Origin: Dehalococcoidia bacterium
GTDB taxonomy: Bacteria; Chloroflexota; Dehalococcoidia; GIF9; UBA5620
Direction of reading: 5' to 3'
Assembly: GCA_016783225.1 (NCBI GenBank)
Contig: JADHWZ010000077.1
Span: 1-9,523 of the forward strand
DNA: 9,523 nt
Part shown: piece by piece, positions 1-6,177 of the stretch
Layout: each line of letters starts with the position of its first letter
Numbering within the stretch: position 1 is the stretch's first letter
The notes under the pieces: model-generated
What the model was told of the DNA's origin: nothing
Databases searched by the model: none
Seen by the model: only the letters and a program-made list of their open reading frames with translations
Position numbers and translations under genes: made by a program

Positions 1-141
1 CCAGTAGTTGCCTGCCCTTTGCCCACGGGTCGAAGAATCGCGTTAGTCAGCTTGTTTATCAACCCGTTCAGGGTTCCAGGGACATACCCGGAGGAACAGG
101 ACGATTTCACGATTCCCGCTGTGTGGGCCCTGACCGACTAG
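1..141 (+). CDS. Possible 3' end of a protein-coding gene entering from the left edge (unidentified)
   Basis: Frame 1 is open from the first base to a TAG at 139-141, giving 46 residues. The last 20 or so (ending PEEQDDFTIPAVWALTD) look like real protein, with acidic residues and no low-complexity runs. I do not recognise the family. Against it, frame 3 is also open as far as about 208, so an open frame this short is weak evidence, and no clear terminator follows. If real, it is the C-terminus of a plus-strand gene lying upstream of the kinase leader. Confidence 0.3.
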   Translation, partial: PVVACPLPTGRRIALVSLFINPFRVPGTYPEEQDDFTIPAVWALTD

Positions 142-205
142 TCTGGTTGGCTCCTCCTATGTGGGCTCTTAGGTCTGCGCGGGCTTGCTTTATGCATTCG
201 GGAGC

Positions 206-233
206 TTGACAAACCTCCACGATTCTGTATACG
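206..233 (+). promoter_or_regulatory. Sigma70-like promoter for the histidine kinase
   Basis: A perfect -35 TTGACA (206-211) is followed after 16 bases by TATACG (228-233), which matches four of six -10 positions. Predicted start of transcription is near 240. The -35 box is flanked by an inverted repeat (GGAG at 201-204, CTCC at 215-218) that could be an operator. Confidence is limited by the imperfect -10 box and the long distance to the gene. Confidence 0.5.
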
Positions 234-328
234 CTTAGTGCGGATGTCAGCTCTTACCGAACGTTCCCATGAGAGTTGAGATCCCGGAGGTCTCCAGGTC
301 GGTCGGGTGATCGTGGAAGGGCAGAGCG

Positions 329-394
329 ATGAGGGTATCGAGGTTGCTGGTCGCTGTTCTGTGTGTGCTTGTCACCCGGCTTCAGTTGATCTGA
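329..394 (+). CDS. Candidate small ORF (21 aa) in the kinase leader
   Basis: ATG at 329-331 is preceded by GGAAGGG (315-321) at a good ribosome-binding distance of 7 bases. It reads 21 codons to a TGA at 392-394. The peptide starts MRVSRLLVAVLCVLV, a short basic start followed by a hydrophobic stretch, so it resembles a tiny membrane-inserting or leader peptide. It ends 48 bases before the kinase ATG and would be on the same transcript, so translation of it could influence the kinase. No family is recognised, and an ORF this short can easily arise by chance. Confidence 0.3.
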   Translation: MRVSRLLVAVLCVLVTRLQLI

Positions 395-442
395 GCTTGA
401 TTGCGGACACATCACCTTTGGCTATCGGTCGTAGGTGGACGG

Positions 443-1690
443 ATGAGAGTAAGCCAACGCTACCAGACACTCTATGATATAGCTCAAAAGCTTAATTCTG
501 GTTTGGCACCCGATGAGGTGCTGCATACCATTGTAGAAGCTCTCTGCCACGCGGCTGGGGCTAAGGGCTGTTCGCTGATGTTGCTGACCCCAGACCAGCA
601 ACAGGTGCTACACACTGTAGCATATGGGTTAAGCGATCGGTATGTTCGAAAGGGGCCAGTGAGAGTGGACGCGGCTATCGCGCAGGCCCTTAAGGGTAAG
701 CCGGTGACAATCCTTGATGCTATGAGTGACCCTCGGGTCCAGTACCGGGAACAGGCAAAAAGAGAAGGCGTAGCATCCATGCTATCTCTCCCTCTCACCA
801 GGCGCGGCAAGGTTATCGGCATTGTACGTATCTATACCTCGGAGCGGCGTAGGTTTTCAGCCCAAGATGCAGAGTTCTTCGGTGCGCTGGCCAACTTAGG
901 TGCTGTCGCCTTGGAGAGAGCAGAACTGCACGAGTCGCTGGATAGGGACCTGGCCACGTGCGAAATCGAGCGAACCAACTTGGAGCAGGAAAAGAAGGAG
1001 TTCCTTCGCTTTGTGAGTATGGCCGCTCATGATTTGAAAGCTCCTCTTGCTGCCATACAGAGCTTTCTAAGCGCGATGCTTGGTGGCTATGTCGGCGAGA
1101 TGAATGAGAAACAAAAGCATATGATGGAGAGATCTAGCCAGAGGATTGCAGATCTCATTAGGCTCATCAGCGACATGCTGGATATACCTCGCATTGAGAT
1201 GGGTCAACTAGTTCCGGAGATGAAGGAGGTATCATTAGCCGAAGTAATAGACTGCTTCGCCGAGGAGGGCTCTAGCTTGGCAAGACAGAGAGGAATAGAA
1301 TTCTCGGTAGATCTGCCATCCGACCTTCCCTCAATTATTGGCTCCCCACCTAGGTTACAACAAGTAATAGCCAACCTAGTGAATAACGCAATCAACCATA
1401 CTACCGAAGGCGGCGTAGCGGTACGAGCGCAGGAGGCAGACAACGAAGTCCTGGTCGAGGTTGAAGATACTGGCTGTGGCATTTCCCCCGATGACTTGCC
1501 AAGAGTATTTGAGGACTTCTTCCGCGCGAGCAACGTAGACACAAAGGGAACTGGCTTGGGGCTATCCATATCCAAGAGAATTGTAGAAGCTCATGGGGGT
1601 AGGATATGGGTTGAGAGTCCTTGTCTGGGAACCGGCAAGGGAAGCAAATTTTGCTTTGCACTGCCCAGGAAGTCGCAAGCAGACGGGTAA
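443..1690 (+). CDS. Soluble GAF-domain sensor histidine kinase
   Basis: A cytoplasmic two-component sensor kinase that would autophosphorylate on His and pass phosphate to a receiver domain. The ATG at 443 is chosen over a TTG at 401 because AGGTGG (433-438) sits at proper spacing and the domain starts just after it, giving 415 aa. There is no signal peptide or membrane segment. Residues about 5-160 form a GAF sensory domain (ligand unknown), about 160-190 a charged coiled-coil linker, then HisKA with the H-box AAHDLKAPLA and phospho-acceptor His196. The HATPase_c domain has the N-box (NLVNNAINHT, 311-320), the G1 box DTGCG (342-346) and the G2 box GTGLGL (369-374), all intact. Two single-domain response regulators follow directly and are the obvious partners. 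The cue is not predictable; redox or small-molecule sensing is only a guess. Confidence 0.93.
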   Translation: MRVSQRYQTLYDIAQKLNSGLAPDEVLHTIVEALCHAAGAKGCSLMLLTPDQQQVLHTVAYGLSDRYVRKGPVRVDAAIAQALKGKPVTILDAMSDPRVQYREQAKREGVASMLSLPLTRRGKVIGIVRIYTSERRRFSAQDAEFFGALANLGAVALERAELHESLDRDLATCEIERTNLEQEKKEFLRFVSMAAHDLKAPLAAIQSFLSAMLGGYVGEMNEKQKHMMERSSQRIADLIRLISDMLDIPRIEMGQLVPEMKEVSLAEVIDCFAEEGSSLARQRGIEFSVDLPSDLPSIIGSPPRLQQVIANLVNNAINHTTEGGVAVRAQEADNEVLVEVEDTGCGISPDDLPRVFEDFFRASNVDTKGTGLGLSISKRIVEAHGGRIWVESPCLGTGKGSKFCFALPRKSQADG

Positions 1691-1766
1691 GAGGCAGTAG
1701 GGACCATATGCAGCTCAGGCGGTTTAGTCTTGCCTGCAGAGGAATCTGGAATGTTGTGGCCTTGTT

Positions 1767-1775
1767 TGGTATAAT
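1767..1775 (+). promoter_or_regulatory. Extended -10 promoter for the response-regulator genes
   Basis: TGG directly followed by a perfect TATAAT (1770-1775) gives the extended -10 form TGnTATAAT. There is no good -35; the best at 17-base spacing is TGGAAT (1747-1752), three of six matches, which suits an extended -10 promoter. Transcription would start near 1782, only about 14 bases before the ATG at 1796. It lies in the 105-base gap after the kinase, so the regulators may also be made independently of the kinase. Confidence 0.5.
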
Positions 1776-1795
1776 CTCACGGAACATGGACGGCG

Positions 1796-2200
1796 ATGGC
1801 AGGGAAAAAGGTCCTAGTAGTTGATGATGACCCCGATATTCTGGACGTGGTAACCATGATTCTCGAATCCCAGGACTATGAGGTAGTTGTTGCCCATGAT
1901 GGTATGGAGTGCTTCGATAAGCTTGGTGCAGAAAAACCAGACTTAATGATACTGGACCTTCTCATGCCTAGGATGGATGGCTTCGCTGTGTACAAGGAAC
2001 TGCAAGATCCGAAGTGGTCGAAATATCAGGATATGCCTATCCTTATCTTGACGTCGGTGCGGGAAGAGGCTAGCCGCCGTCGCTACGAGTTGGAAACTGG
2101 TCAACAACTCGGCGTTGATGACTACCTAGAAAAACCGTTATCGCCTGAGGCTCTGCTTGGCTCGGTGAGGAGACTGATTGAACGGAAGCAGCGAGTCTAA
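1796..2200 (+). CDS. Single-domain response regulator (CheY-like receiver)
   Basis: A 134-residue protein that is one receiver domain with no output domain. The acidic pocket is D10-D11-D12, the phospho-acceptor is D54 (LMILDLLMP), the switch residue is T86 (ILTS) and the conserved lysine is K113 (YLEKP). The distance from T86 to K113 is 27 residues, a few more than in CheY (about 22), because of an insertion rich in Arg/Glu (EEASRRRYELETGQQ). The next gene has the same spacing. The start is fixed by the domain beginning at residue 4. No strong ribosome-binding site precedes it; GGACGG lies too close to the ATG, consistent with a very short leader. Its role would be protein-protein signalling or phosphorelay with the upstream kinase rather than direct DNA binding. 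Confidence 0.93.
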   Translation: MAGKKVLVVDDDPDILDVVTMILESQDYEVVVAHDGMECFDKLGAEKPDLMILDLLMPRMDGFAVYKELQDPKWSKYQDMPILILTSVREEASRRRYELETGQQLGVDDYLEKPLSPEALLGSVRRLIERKQRV

Positions 2201-2216
2201 CCACGCGGAACTCTTC

Positions 2217-2224
2217 AAGGAGGT
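2217..2224 (+). promoter_or_regulatory. Strong ribosome binding site of the second response regulator
   Basis: AAGGAGGT is an ideal Shine-Dalgarno match. It lies 5 bases before a GTG (2230) and 8 bases before an ATG (2233), both in frame. The ATG has the more usual spacing and is taken as the start. It contrasts with the poor site of the preceding regulator, suggesting the second regulator is translated much more. Confidence 0.7.
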
Positions 2225-2232
2225 AGACAGTG

Positions 2233-2622
2233 ATGAAAGACAAAGCTAAGATCCTCTTGGTCGACGATGATCAAGACTTCGTGGAGGCGACCAAGTTGGT
2301 TTTGGAAAGTAAGCCCTACGAAGTGGTTACTGCCTACGATGGAGATGAGGGACTGGAAAAGGCGAGGCAGGAGAGACCAGATCTGATCATCTTGGACATA
2401 ATAATGCCGGTTAAGGATGGGTTCAACGCTGCCGAGCAGCTCAAGAAAGACCCTGAACTTCGCGACATACCTGTCTTGATGTTGACGAGCTTCTCACAGA
2501 AAGTGGGGGAGACTTCCTTGAGTGTCAGTCAAGGACTCACGTTGGACACCGAGGACTATGTGGACAAGCCGGTGTCTCCTGAGGACTTGCTGAAGAGAGT
2601 GGGAAAGCTACTCAAGGAGTAG
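2233..2622 (+). CDS. Second single-domain response regulator (CheY-like receiver)
   Basis: A 129-residue stand-alone receiver domain, 32 bases after the first regulator. Acidic residues are D11-D12-D13, the phospho-acceptor is D55 (LIILDIIMP), the switch is T85 (MLTS) and the lysine is K112 (YVDKP). As in its neighbour, 27 residues separate T85 and K112. The inserted stretch (QKVGETSLSVSQGLTLDTED) differs in sequence but not in length, so the two look like diverged paralogues of one extended receiver subtype. There is no output domain, so it probably acts through a partner protein. Its 3' end overlaps the oppositely oriented cyclic-nucleotide-binding gene by 11 bases. GTG at 2230 is an alternative start that adds one residue. 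Confidence 0.93.
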   Translation: MKDKAKILLVDDDQDFVEATKLVLESKPYEVVTAYDGDEGLEKARQERPDLIILDIIMPVKDGFNAAEQLKKDPELRDIPVLMLTSFSQKVGETSLSVSQGLTLDTEDYVDKPVSPEDLLKRVGKLLKE

Positions 2623-3121
2623 CTACCCGATGCGGTTTTCTTTGGCCAGCCAGCTTGTCCCCGGCGACAAGCCTGCGGCGTAGGTCTCTTAGTCTAGCCC
2701 CAATGACGCGCACCAGTCCTTTCATCACCTCATAACCAAGGAAATGGTTGGAATCCATCAGTTGGCTGAGCTCTGCACCGGCTACTGCTACTACGGAAGA
2801 GGGCTTGACACAGAGCGCGGACAGGGTTAGAGAATGAGGAGTTACCAGGGATGACCACCCAAAGACATCTCCCTTGGTGATGATATCGACGGGGACTTGT
2901 GCAAGTTCCTTTGACCCTTCGTTGTGCATAGTGAACAGGAGGCTTACTTCCCCGTCCTCCAGGATATAGAAATCCTTTGCCTCAGCATTCTCGTAGAATA
3001 TGAACTCACCTGCACCATAGGTGTTCCTGCGACATGAAGAAAGGCCGGCTATTTTTTCTAGGTCGCTGTCGTCAAGCCCCACGAACACTTCACATCGCCT
3101 AAGTATCTGGATGAGATTCAT
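2612..3121 (-). CDS. Cyclic-nucleotide-binding-domain protein without a DNA-binding domain
   Basis: A 169-residue minus-strand protein with one CRP-like effector domain over residues about 7-125: an F-V-G-L-start helix, GEFIFYENAEAKDFYILEDGE (38-58) as the beta-roll, and a phosphate-binding-cassette region at 86-102. It ends in a basic helix (LRDLRRRL) and a short tail, with no helix-turn-helix, so it is not a full Crp/Fnr regulator. The cassette reads VFGWSSL instead of the FGE-type sequence expected for cAMP, and the usual Arg before the following helix is absent, so cAMP binding is doubtful; another ligand or none is possible. The start ATG (3121) has GGAGAGG 8 bases upstream on its own strand (3136-3130). 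It converges on the second response regulator and diverges from the oxidoreductase operon. Confidence 0.88.
   Translation of the reverse strand: MNLIQILRRCEVFVGLDDSDLEKIAGLSSCRRNTYGAGEFIFYENAEAKDFYILEDGEVSLLFTMHNEGSKELAQVPVDIITKGDVFGWSSLVTPHSLTLSALCVKPSSVVAVAGAELSQLMDSNHFLGYEVMKGLVRVIGARLRDLRRRLVAGDKLAGQRKPHRVATP
2653..2672. repeat. Perfect inverted repeat inside the 3' end of the minus-strand gene, past the response-regulator stop
   Basis: GCTTGTC (2653-2659) and GACAAGC (2666-2672) pair perfectly around a 6-base loop. The hairpin starts 31 bases beyond the plus-strand stop at 2622 and lies inside the C-terminal coding region of the minus-strand gene. It could serve as a terminator or transcript end for the plus-strand regulators, but there is no following T-tract on either strand, so it is not a standard intrinsic terminator. 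Confidence 0.4.
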
Positions 3122-3189
3122 TCAGACATCCTCTCCGAACTGATGGCCAGAGGTACTCCCTCTGATTGAGGCCATAGCTCTTAAGGTGT

Positions 3190-3218
3190 ATTATAGCCAG
3201 TACAGGCAGTAAGGTAAA
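3190..3218 (-). promoter_or_regulatory. Promoter for the cyclic-nucleotide-binding protein
   Basis: On the minus strand, TTTACC (3218-3213, four of six -35 positions) is followed after 17 bases by a perfect TATAAT (3195-3190). Transcription would start near 3183, giving a 5' leader of about 60 nt before the ATG at 3121. Spacing and -10 are ideal for a housekeeping sigma factor. Confidence 0.55.
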
Positions 3219-3298
3219 GCCAGTTGAGACATCACGCTGTCTGGCAGAAAACCACTATTGATGGGTAGGCAATGCCGACACGCAATTCCAGATACGTC

Positions 3299-3314
3299 TT
3301 GCTCAAGAGATCAA
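3299..3314. promoter_or_regulatory. Candidate CRP/FNR-family operator
   Basis: TTGCTC-AAGA-GATCAA is an inverted repeat with five of six bases matching between the arms. It resembles the TTGAT...ATCAA pattern of FNR-type sites, although the spacing is not canonical. Its centre lies about 83 bases upstream of the predicted transcription start of the oxidoreductase operon, a distance at which CRP-family activators often bind. No such regulator is encoded in the window. Confidence 0.3.
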
Positions 3315-3354
3315 CGAGGGAGCCATAGGCGGCCTCGCGGTTGTCGAAAGTGTA

Positions 3355-3383
3355 TTGACACGCGTCAGAAGACGTAGTAGACT
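3355..3383 (+). promoter_or_regulatory. Sigma70-like promoter of the oxidoreductase operon
   Basis: A perfect -35 TTGACA (3355-3360) is followed by exactly 17 bases and TAGACT (3378-3383), four of six -10 matches. Transcription would start near 3390, leaving a leader of about 180 nt. Two small perfect dyads lie on it: GTGT-ATTG-ACAC (3350-3361) across the -35, and CGTC-AGAA-GACG (3363-3374) in the spacer. Either could be an operator for a repressor. Confidence 0.6.
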
Positions 3384-3510
3384 GCGCTGAAAATCCCGGG
3401 CATGAGACAAGTCATCGCCGTGAGCCGAGAACGTGCCGTTCGTCTTGGCAAGAATGGTACCACAGATTCATATCAGCCTCATGTAGAGCACGGCTGAAGA
3501 CCTGGGCAGC

Positions 3511-3537
3511 GGACGCCAAAGTCGTGGCTCTTCGTCC
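3511..3537 (+). other. Possible RNA hairpin in the operon leader
   Basis: GGAC-GCCA (3511-3518), a 6-base loop, TGGC (3525-3528), a 5-base bulge and GTCC (3534-3537) can form a stem of eight pairs. It ends 33 bases before the GTG start, too far to cover the ribosome-binding site directly. A role in leader control is a guess. Confidence 0.25.
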
Positions 3538-3570
3538 AGCGTCCCGGCAGACTAACGTAGCAGGGAAGGG

Positions 3571-6177
3571 GTGAAATTGGAGACGATTACCATCACGCTT
3601 AATGGGCGCGAGGTGAGTGGTCAGCCTGGTATGACCATCTTGGACCTGGCCCGAGAGTCAGGCGTGGCTATCCCTACACTTTGCCATGATCCTCATCTGG
3701 CTCCTATTGGCGCCTGCCGTATTTGCATGGTGGAGGACGAGACTTCAGGAGGGTTGATGGCGTCGTGTGTCACTCCCATCGCACCAGGGATGGCAATCAA
3801 CACGGAGTCTCCGCGAGTGCAGGAGCGCCGAGAGACCTTGATCAAGCTCATGTTAGCTAGCCATCCTGATTCCTGCCTTGTATGTGATAAAGGCAATCGT
3901 TGCCAGTTACGCAAGATTGCCTCGGATATGGGCGTCGGAATGGTGGAATTCCGGAGGATTCCCCAATCGGCTACCATTGAGGAAGTCAACCCGTTCATCG
4001 AGAGAGACCTGAGCAAATGTATTCTCTGTGCCAAGTGCATTCGGGCATGTCAGGAGCTAGTCGTTGAAGGTGCTCTTGACTACTTCGGCCGGGGATTCAT
4101 TTCCAAGCCGGCAACGCTGAATGACCTGCCATTGGAGAACTCCGAGTGTACTTTTTGTGGGACTTGTGTGGCACTGTGTCCGACCGGCGCGCTGACAGAA
4201 AAAGAGAAAACGTATAGAGGGGCAACGACTGCTGCCGTCCGTACGGTCTGCCCCTTTTGTGGCTGTGGCTGCGACATTTGCTTGGACGTAAAAGACAACC
4301 ACTTGGTTCGGGTGAGGCCCGACGAAGATGGTTCGCTAAGCCATGGCACCCTCTGTGTCAAGGGGAGCTACGGCTATGATTTTGTGCACAGCCCCGAAAG
4401 ACTAAATAGCCCTATGATCAAGGAGAACGACGACTTTAAGGCAGTGTCTTGGGAACAAGCCTTGGGGCTGGTGGCCGAGCAACTCAAGCGAGTAAAGGAG
4501 ACCTACGGTCCCAGCAGCCTTGCGGTTTTCGGTTCGTCGAAGTGTACCAACGAAGAGAACTACTTGCTGCAGAGGTTCGCCCGGTGTGTACTTGGAACCA
4601 ACAACGTCGATAACGGTAGCCGGCTTTACAGTTCCGCCGGGTATGTAGGTCTTGGAGGGACGGTTGGCTTTGCCGGTACTACGAACTGCCTTGATGACCT
4701 CGAGCAGTCCGAAGTGATATTGGTGATCGGAGCCAATCCGACCTCGTCAGCGCCGCTCGTAGGGTACGCCATAAAGCGTGCGGTCAAACGTGGAGGTGCC
4801 AAATTATTGCTGATAGACCCGCGCCAGACAGGACTTGCGTCGTGGGCATATCTCTGGCTAAGGCCGGAAGTTGGTACAGACGCGGCTCTCATCAGTGCTA
4901 TGGCAAAGGTAATTGTTGACGAAGACCTGTTGGACGGTGAGTACAGCGCCAAGAAGACGGATGGCTTTGAGACATTGGCCAGTGGTTTGCAGACCTACAC
5001 ACCGGAGCATGTAGAGGGGATCACCGGGATCTCGAGTGATGAGATACGCCGTGCTGCTCGGACCTTCGCCGAGGCGAGCCGAGCTTCTATTGTCTATGGC
5101 AATGGGATAACTCAATATGTTAATGGAACAGCCAGTGTAATTGCCTTGGCGAACTTGGCGATGTTGACCGGAAACATCGGGGGTCGGGGAGGCGGCATCT
5201 ATGCCCTGCAAAGAGAAAGCAATGGGCAAGGCGCCTGTGACATGGGAGCTTTGCCTGATTTCCTTCCCGGATATCAGAGTCTGGAGGATGCTCAAGCCAG
5301 GAAGAAGTTTGAAGGCCGTTGGGGATGCGACTTGCCCGGTGACAAGGGGCTAACGGCGCTGGAAATGGTTGACCGGGCGAGAGAAGGTGGGATTAGGGGC
5401 ATGTACGTGGTAGGAGAGAATCCCGCCTTGAGTTTCCCGCAAACGGCTCTGGTCAGAGAAGCGCTGGCATCGCTCGATTTCCTGGTAGTGCAGGACATAT
5501 TCCTCACCGAGACGGCAAGGCTGGCAACGGTGGTCTTGCCGGCTTCAAGCTTTGCTGAAAAGGAAGGCACGTTCACCAATTTTGAAGGAAGGATACGAAG
5601 GCTGCGGAAAGCTCTGGAGCCAGTCGGCGACAGCTTGCCAGACTGGGAGATAATACTTGAACTAGCGAAGAGCATGAACTACCCGATGCCATACTCTTCT
5701 CTCCAGCAGGTTATGGACGAGATCGAGGAATTGGCTACTAAGGCACAATTTGCGAGTGGACCCGGGCGGTTTTCGCCAGTCGACTACCTCCCGGAGTCGC
5801 AGACTTCGCGGGATGGATATCCTTTCACCTTGTTGGCTGGGACTACACTGTATCAGTTTGGCACCGGCGCCAGAACTTCGAGGTCTTCACGGCTGAGCAA
5901 ATTTTCACCGAACGCCTTTGTTGAGGTCAGCGAGGCCGATGCCAAAAGTCTCGGCATCGACGACGGTGATATGGTCAAGGTGGTATCGCCTGTTGGCGAG
6001 GTGATTGCTGCAGCCAGAGTTGTCGAGACAGTTGCTCAAGGGATGGTTTTTATGCCTGTGTCATTCCCGACCAGTCCAGTCAATGGACTGTTTGATATTG
6101 TGTTGGACCCTCGGACAAAGACCCCGGCTCTGAAGGCATGTTCGGTAAGGCTGGAAAGGATTGGGAGAAATGGCTGA
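3571..6177 (+). CDS. NuoG/formate dehydrogenase alpha-like molybdopterin iron-sulfur protein with altered active site
   Basis: An 868-residue cytoplasmic protein with no twin-arginine signal. The GTG start (3571) follows AGGGAAGGG closely. In order: a plant-type [2Fe-2S] domain (C38, C49, C52, C66); a NuoG-type His-ligated cluster (H98, C102, C105, C111); two ferredoxin [4Fe-4S] motifs (C150/C153/C156/C160 and C193/C196/C199/C203); then an FdhA-type MopB domain with its own [4Fe-4S] (C227, C230, C234, C262) and K264. Pterin-binding landmarks (IGANP, DPRQT, GTDAAL, GQGACDMG) and the C-terminal cap domain are present. However, the FDH active-site Cys/Sec-His pair is replaced by Y353-S354 in NNVDNGSRLYSS, and the catalytic Arg before GQGACDMG aligns with Q547 (R548 is next to it). 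Annotation pipelines will call it formate dehydrogenase, but formate oxidation is doubtful. It may be an electron-transfer subunit like NuoG or act on another substrate. It overlaps the next gene by 8 bases. Confidence 0.92.
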   Translation: MKLETITITLNGREVSGQPGMTILDLARESGVAIPTLCHDPHLAPIGACRICMVEDETSGGLMASCVTPIAPGMAINTESPRVQERRETLIKLMLASHPDSCLVCDKGNRCQLRKIASDMGVGMVEFRRIPQSATIEEVNPFIERDLSKCILCAKCIRACQELVVEGALDYFGRGFISKPATLNDLPLENSECTFCGTCVALCPTGALTEKEKTYRGATTAAVRTVCPFCGCGCDICLDVKDNHLVRVRPDEDGSLSHGTLCVKGSYGYDFVHSPERLNSPMIKENDDFKAVSWEQALGLVAEQLKRVKETYGPSSLAVFGSSKCTNEENYLLQRFARCVLGTNNVDNGSRLYSSAGYVGLGGTVGFAGTTNCLDDLEQSEVILVIGANPTSSAPLVGYAIKRAVKRGGAKLLLIDPRQTGLASWAYLWLRPEVGTDAALISAMAKVIVDEDLLDGEYSAKKTDGFETLASGLQTYTPEHVEGITGISSDEIRRAARTFAEASRASIVYGNGITQYVNGTASVIALANLAMLTGNIGGRGGGIYALQRESNGQGACDMGALPDFLPGYQSLEDAQARKKFEGRWGCDLPGDKGLTALEMVDRAREGGIRGMYVVGENPALSFPQTALVREALASLDFLVVQDIFLTETARLATVVLPASSFAEKEGTFTNFEGRIRRLRKALEPVGDSLPDWEIILELAKSMNYPMPYSSLQQVMDEIEELATKAQFASGPGRFSPVDYLPESQTSRDGYPFTLLAGTTLYQFGTGARTSRSSRLSKFSPNAFVEVSEADAKSLGIDDGDMVKVVSPVGEVIAAARVVETVAQGMVFMPVSFPTSPVNGLFDIVLDPRTKTPALKACSVRLERIGRNG

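Larger units (their letters stand above)
142..442 (+). other. Non-coding leader/control region upstream of the histidine kinase
   Basis: About 300 bases with no convincing long gene. It holds a near-palindrome at 133-147 (ACC, then the perfect GACTAGTC at 136-143, then TGGT), a sigma70-like promoter at 206-233, a small dyad GGAG-GT-CTCC at 286-295, and a possible 21-codon ORF at 329-394. The predicted start of transcription near 240 leaves a leader of about 200 nt before the kinase ATG. GATCCC (280-285) and GGTGATC (306-312) could pair with one bulged base, so some folding of the leader is possible. I see no known riboswitch or tRNA here. Confidence 0.4.
3122..3570. other. Divergent intergenic control region
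   Basis: About 450 bases between a minus-strand and a plus-strand start. It holds a minus-strand promoter (3218-3190), a CRP/FNR-style dyad (3299-3314), a plus-strand promoter with two further dyads (3350-3383) and a leader of about 180 nt with a hairpin near its end (3511-3537). The minus strand is open from about 3411 to a TGA at 3234-3232, but it has no start codon and I do not call it a gene. I recognise no riboswitch (including Moco) and no RNA gene. Confidence 0.5.

Noticed and set aside
401..442. TTG at 401 as the kinase start (adds 14 residues)
   Set aside because: The ATG at 443 has a well-spaced AGGTGG, and the added residues match nothing in the GAF domain.
2653..2672. Standard intrinsic terminator
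   Set aside because: The stem is good but no run of T follows on either strand.
3299..3314. Canonical FNR box
   Set aside because: The half-sites are separated differently from TTGAT-N4-ATCAA and one arm has a mismatch; kept only as a weak CRP/FNR-like dyad.
4621..4640. Selenocysteine at the FDH active site
   Set aside because: The codons at that position are TAC and AGT (Tyr, Ser); there is no in-frame TGA in the gene.
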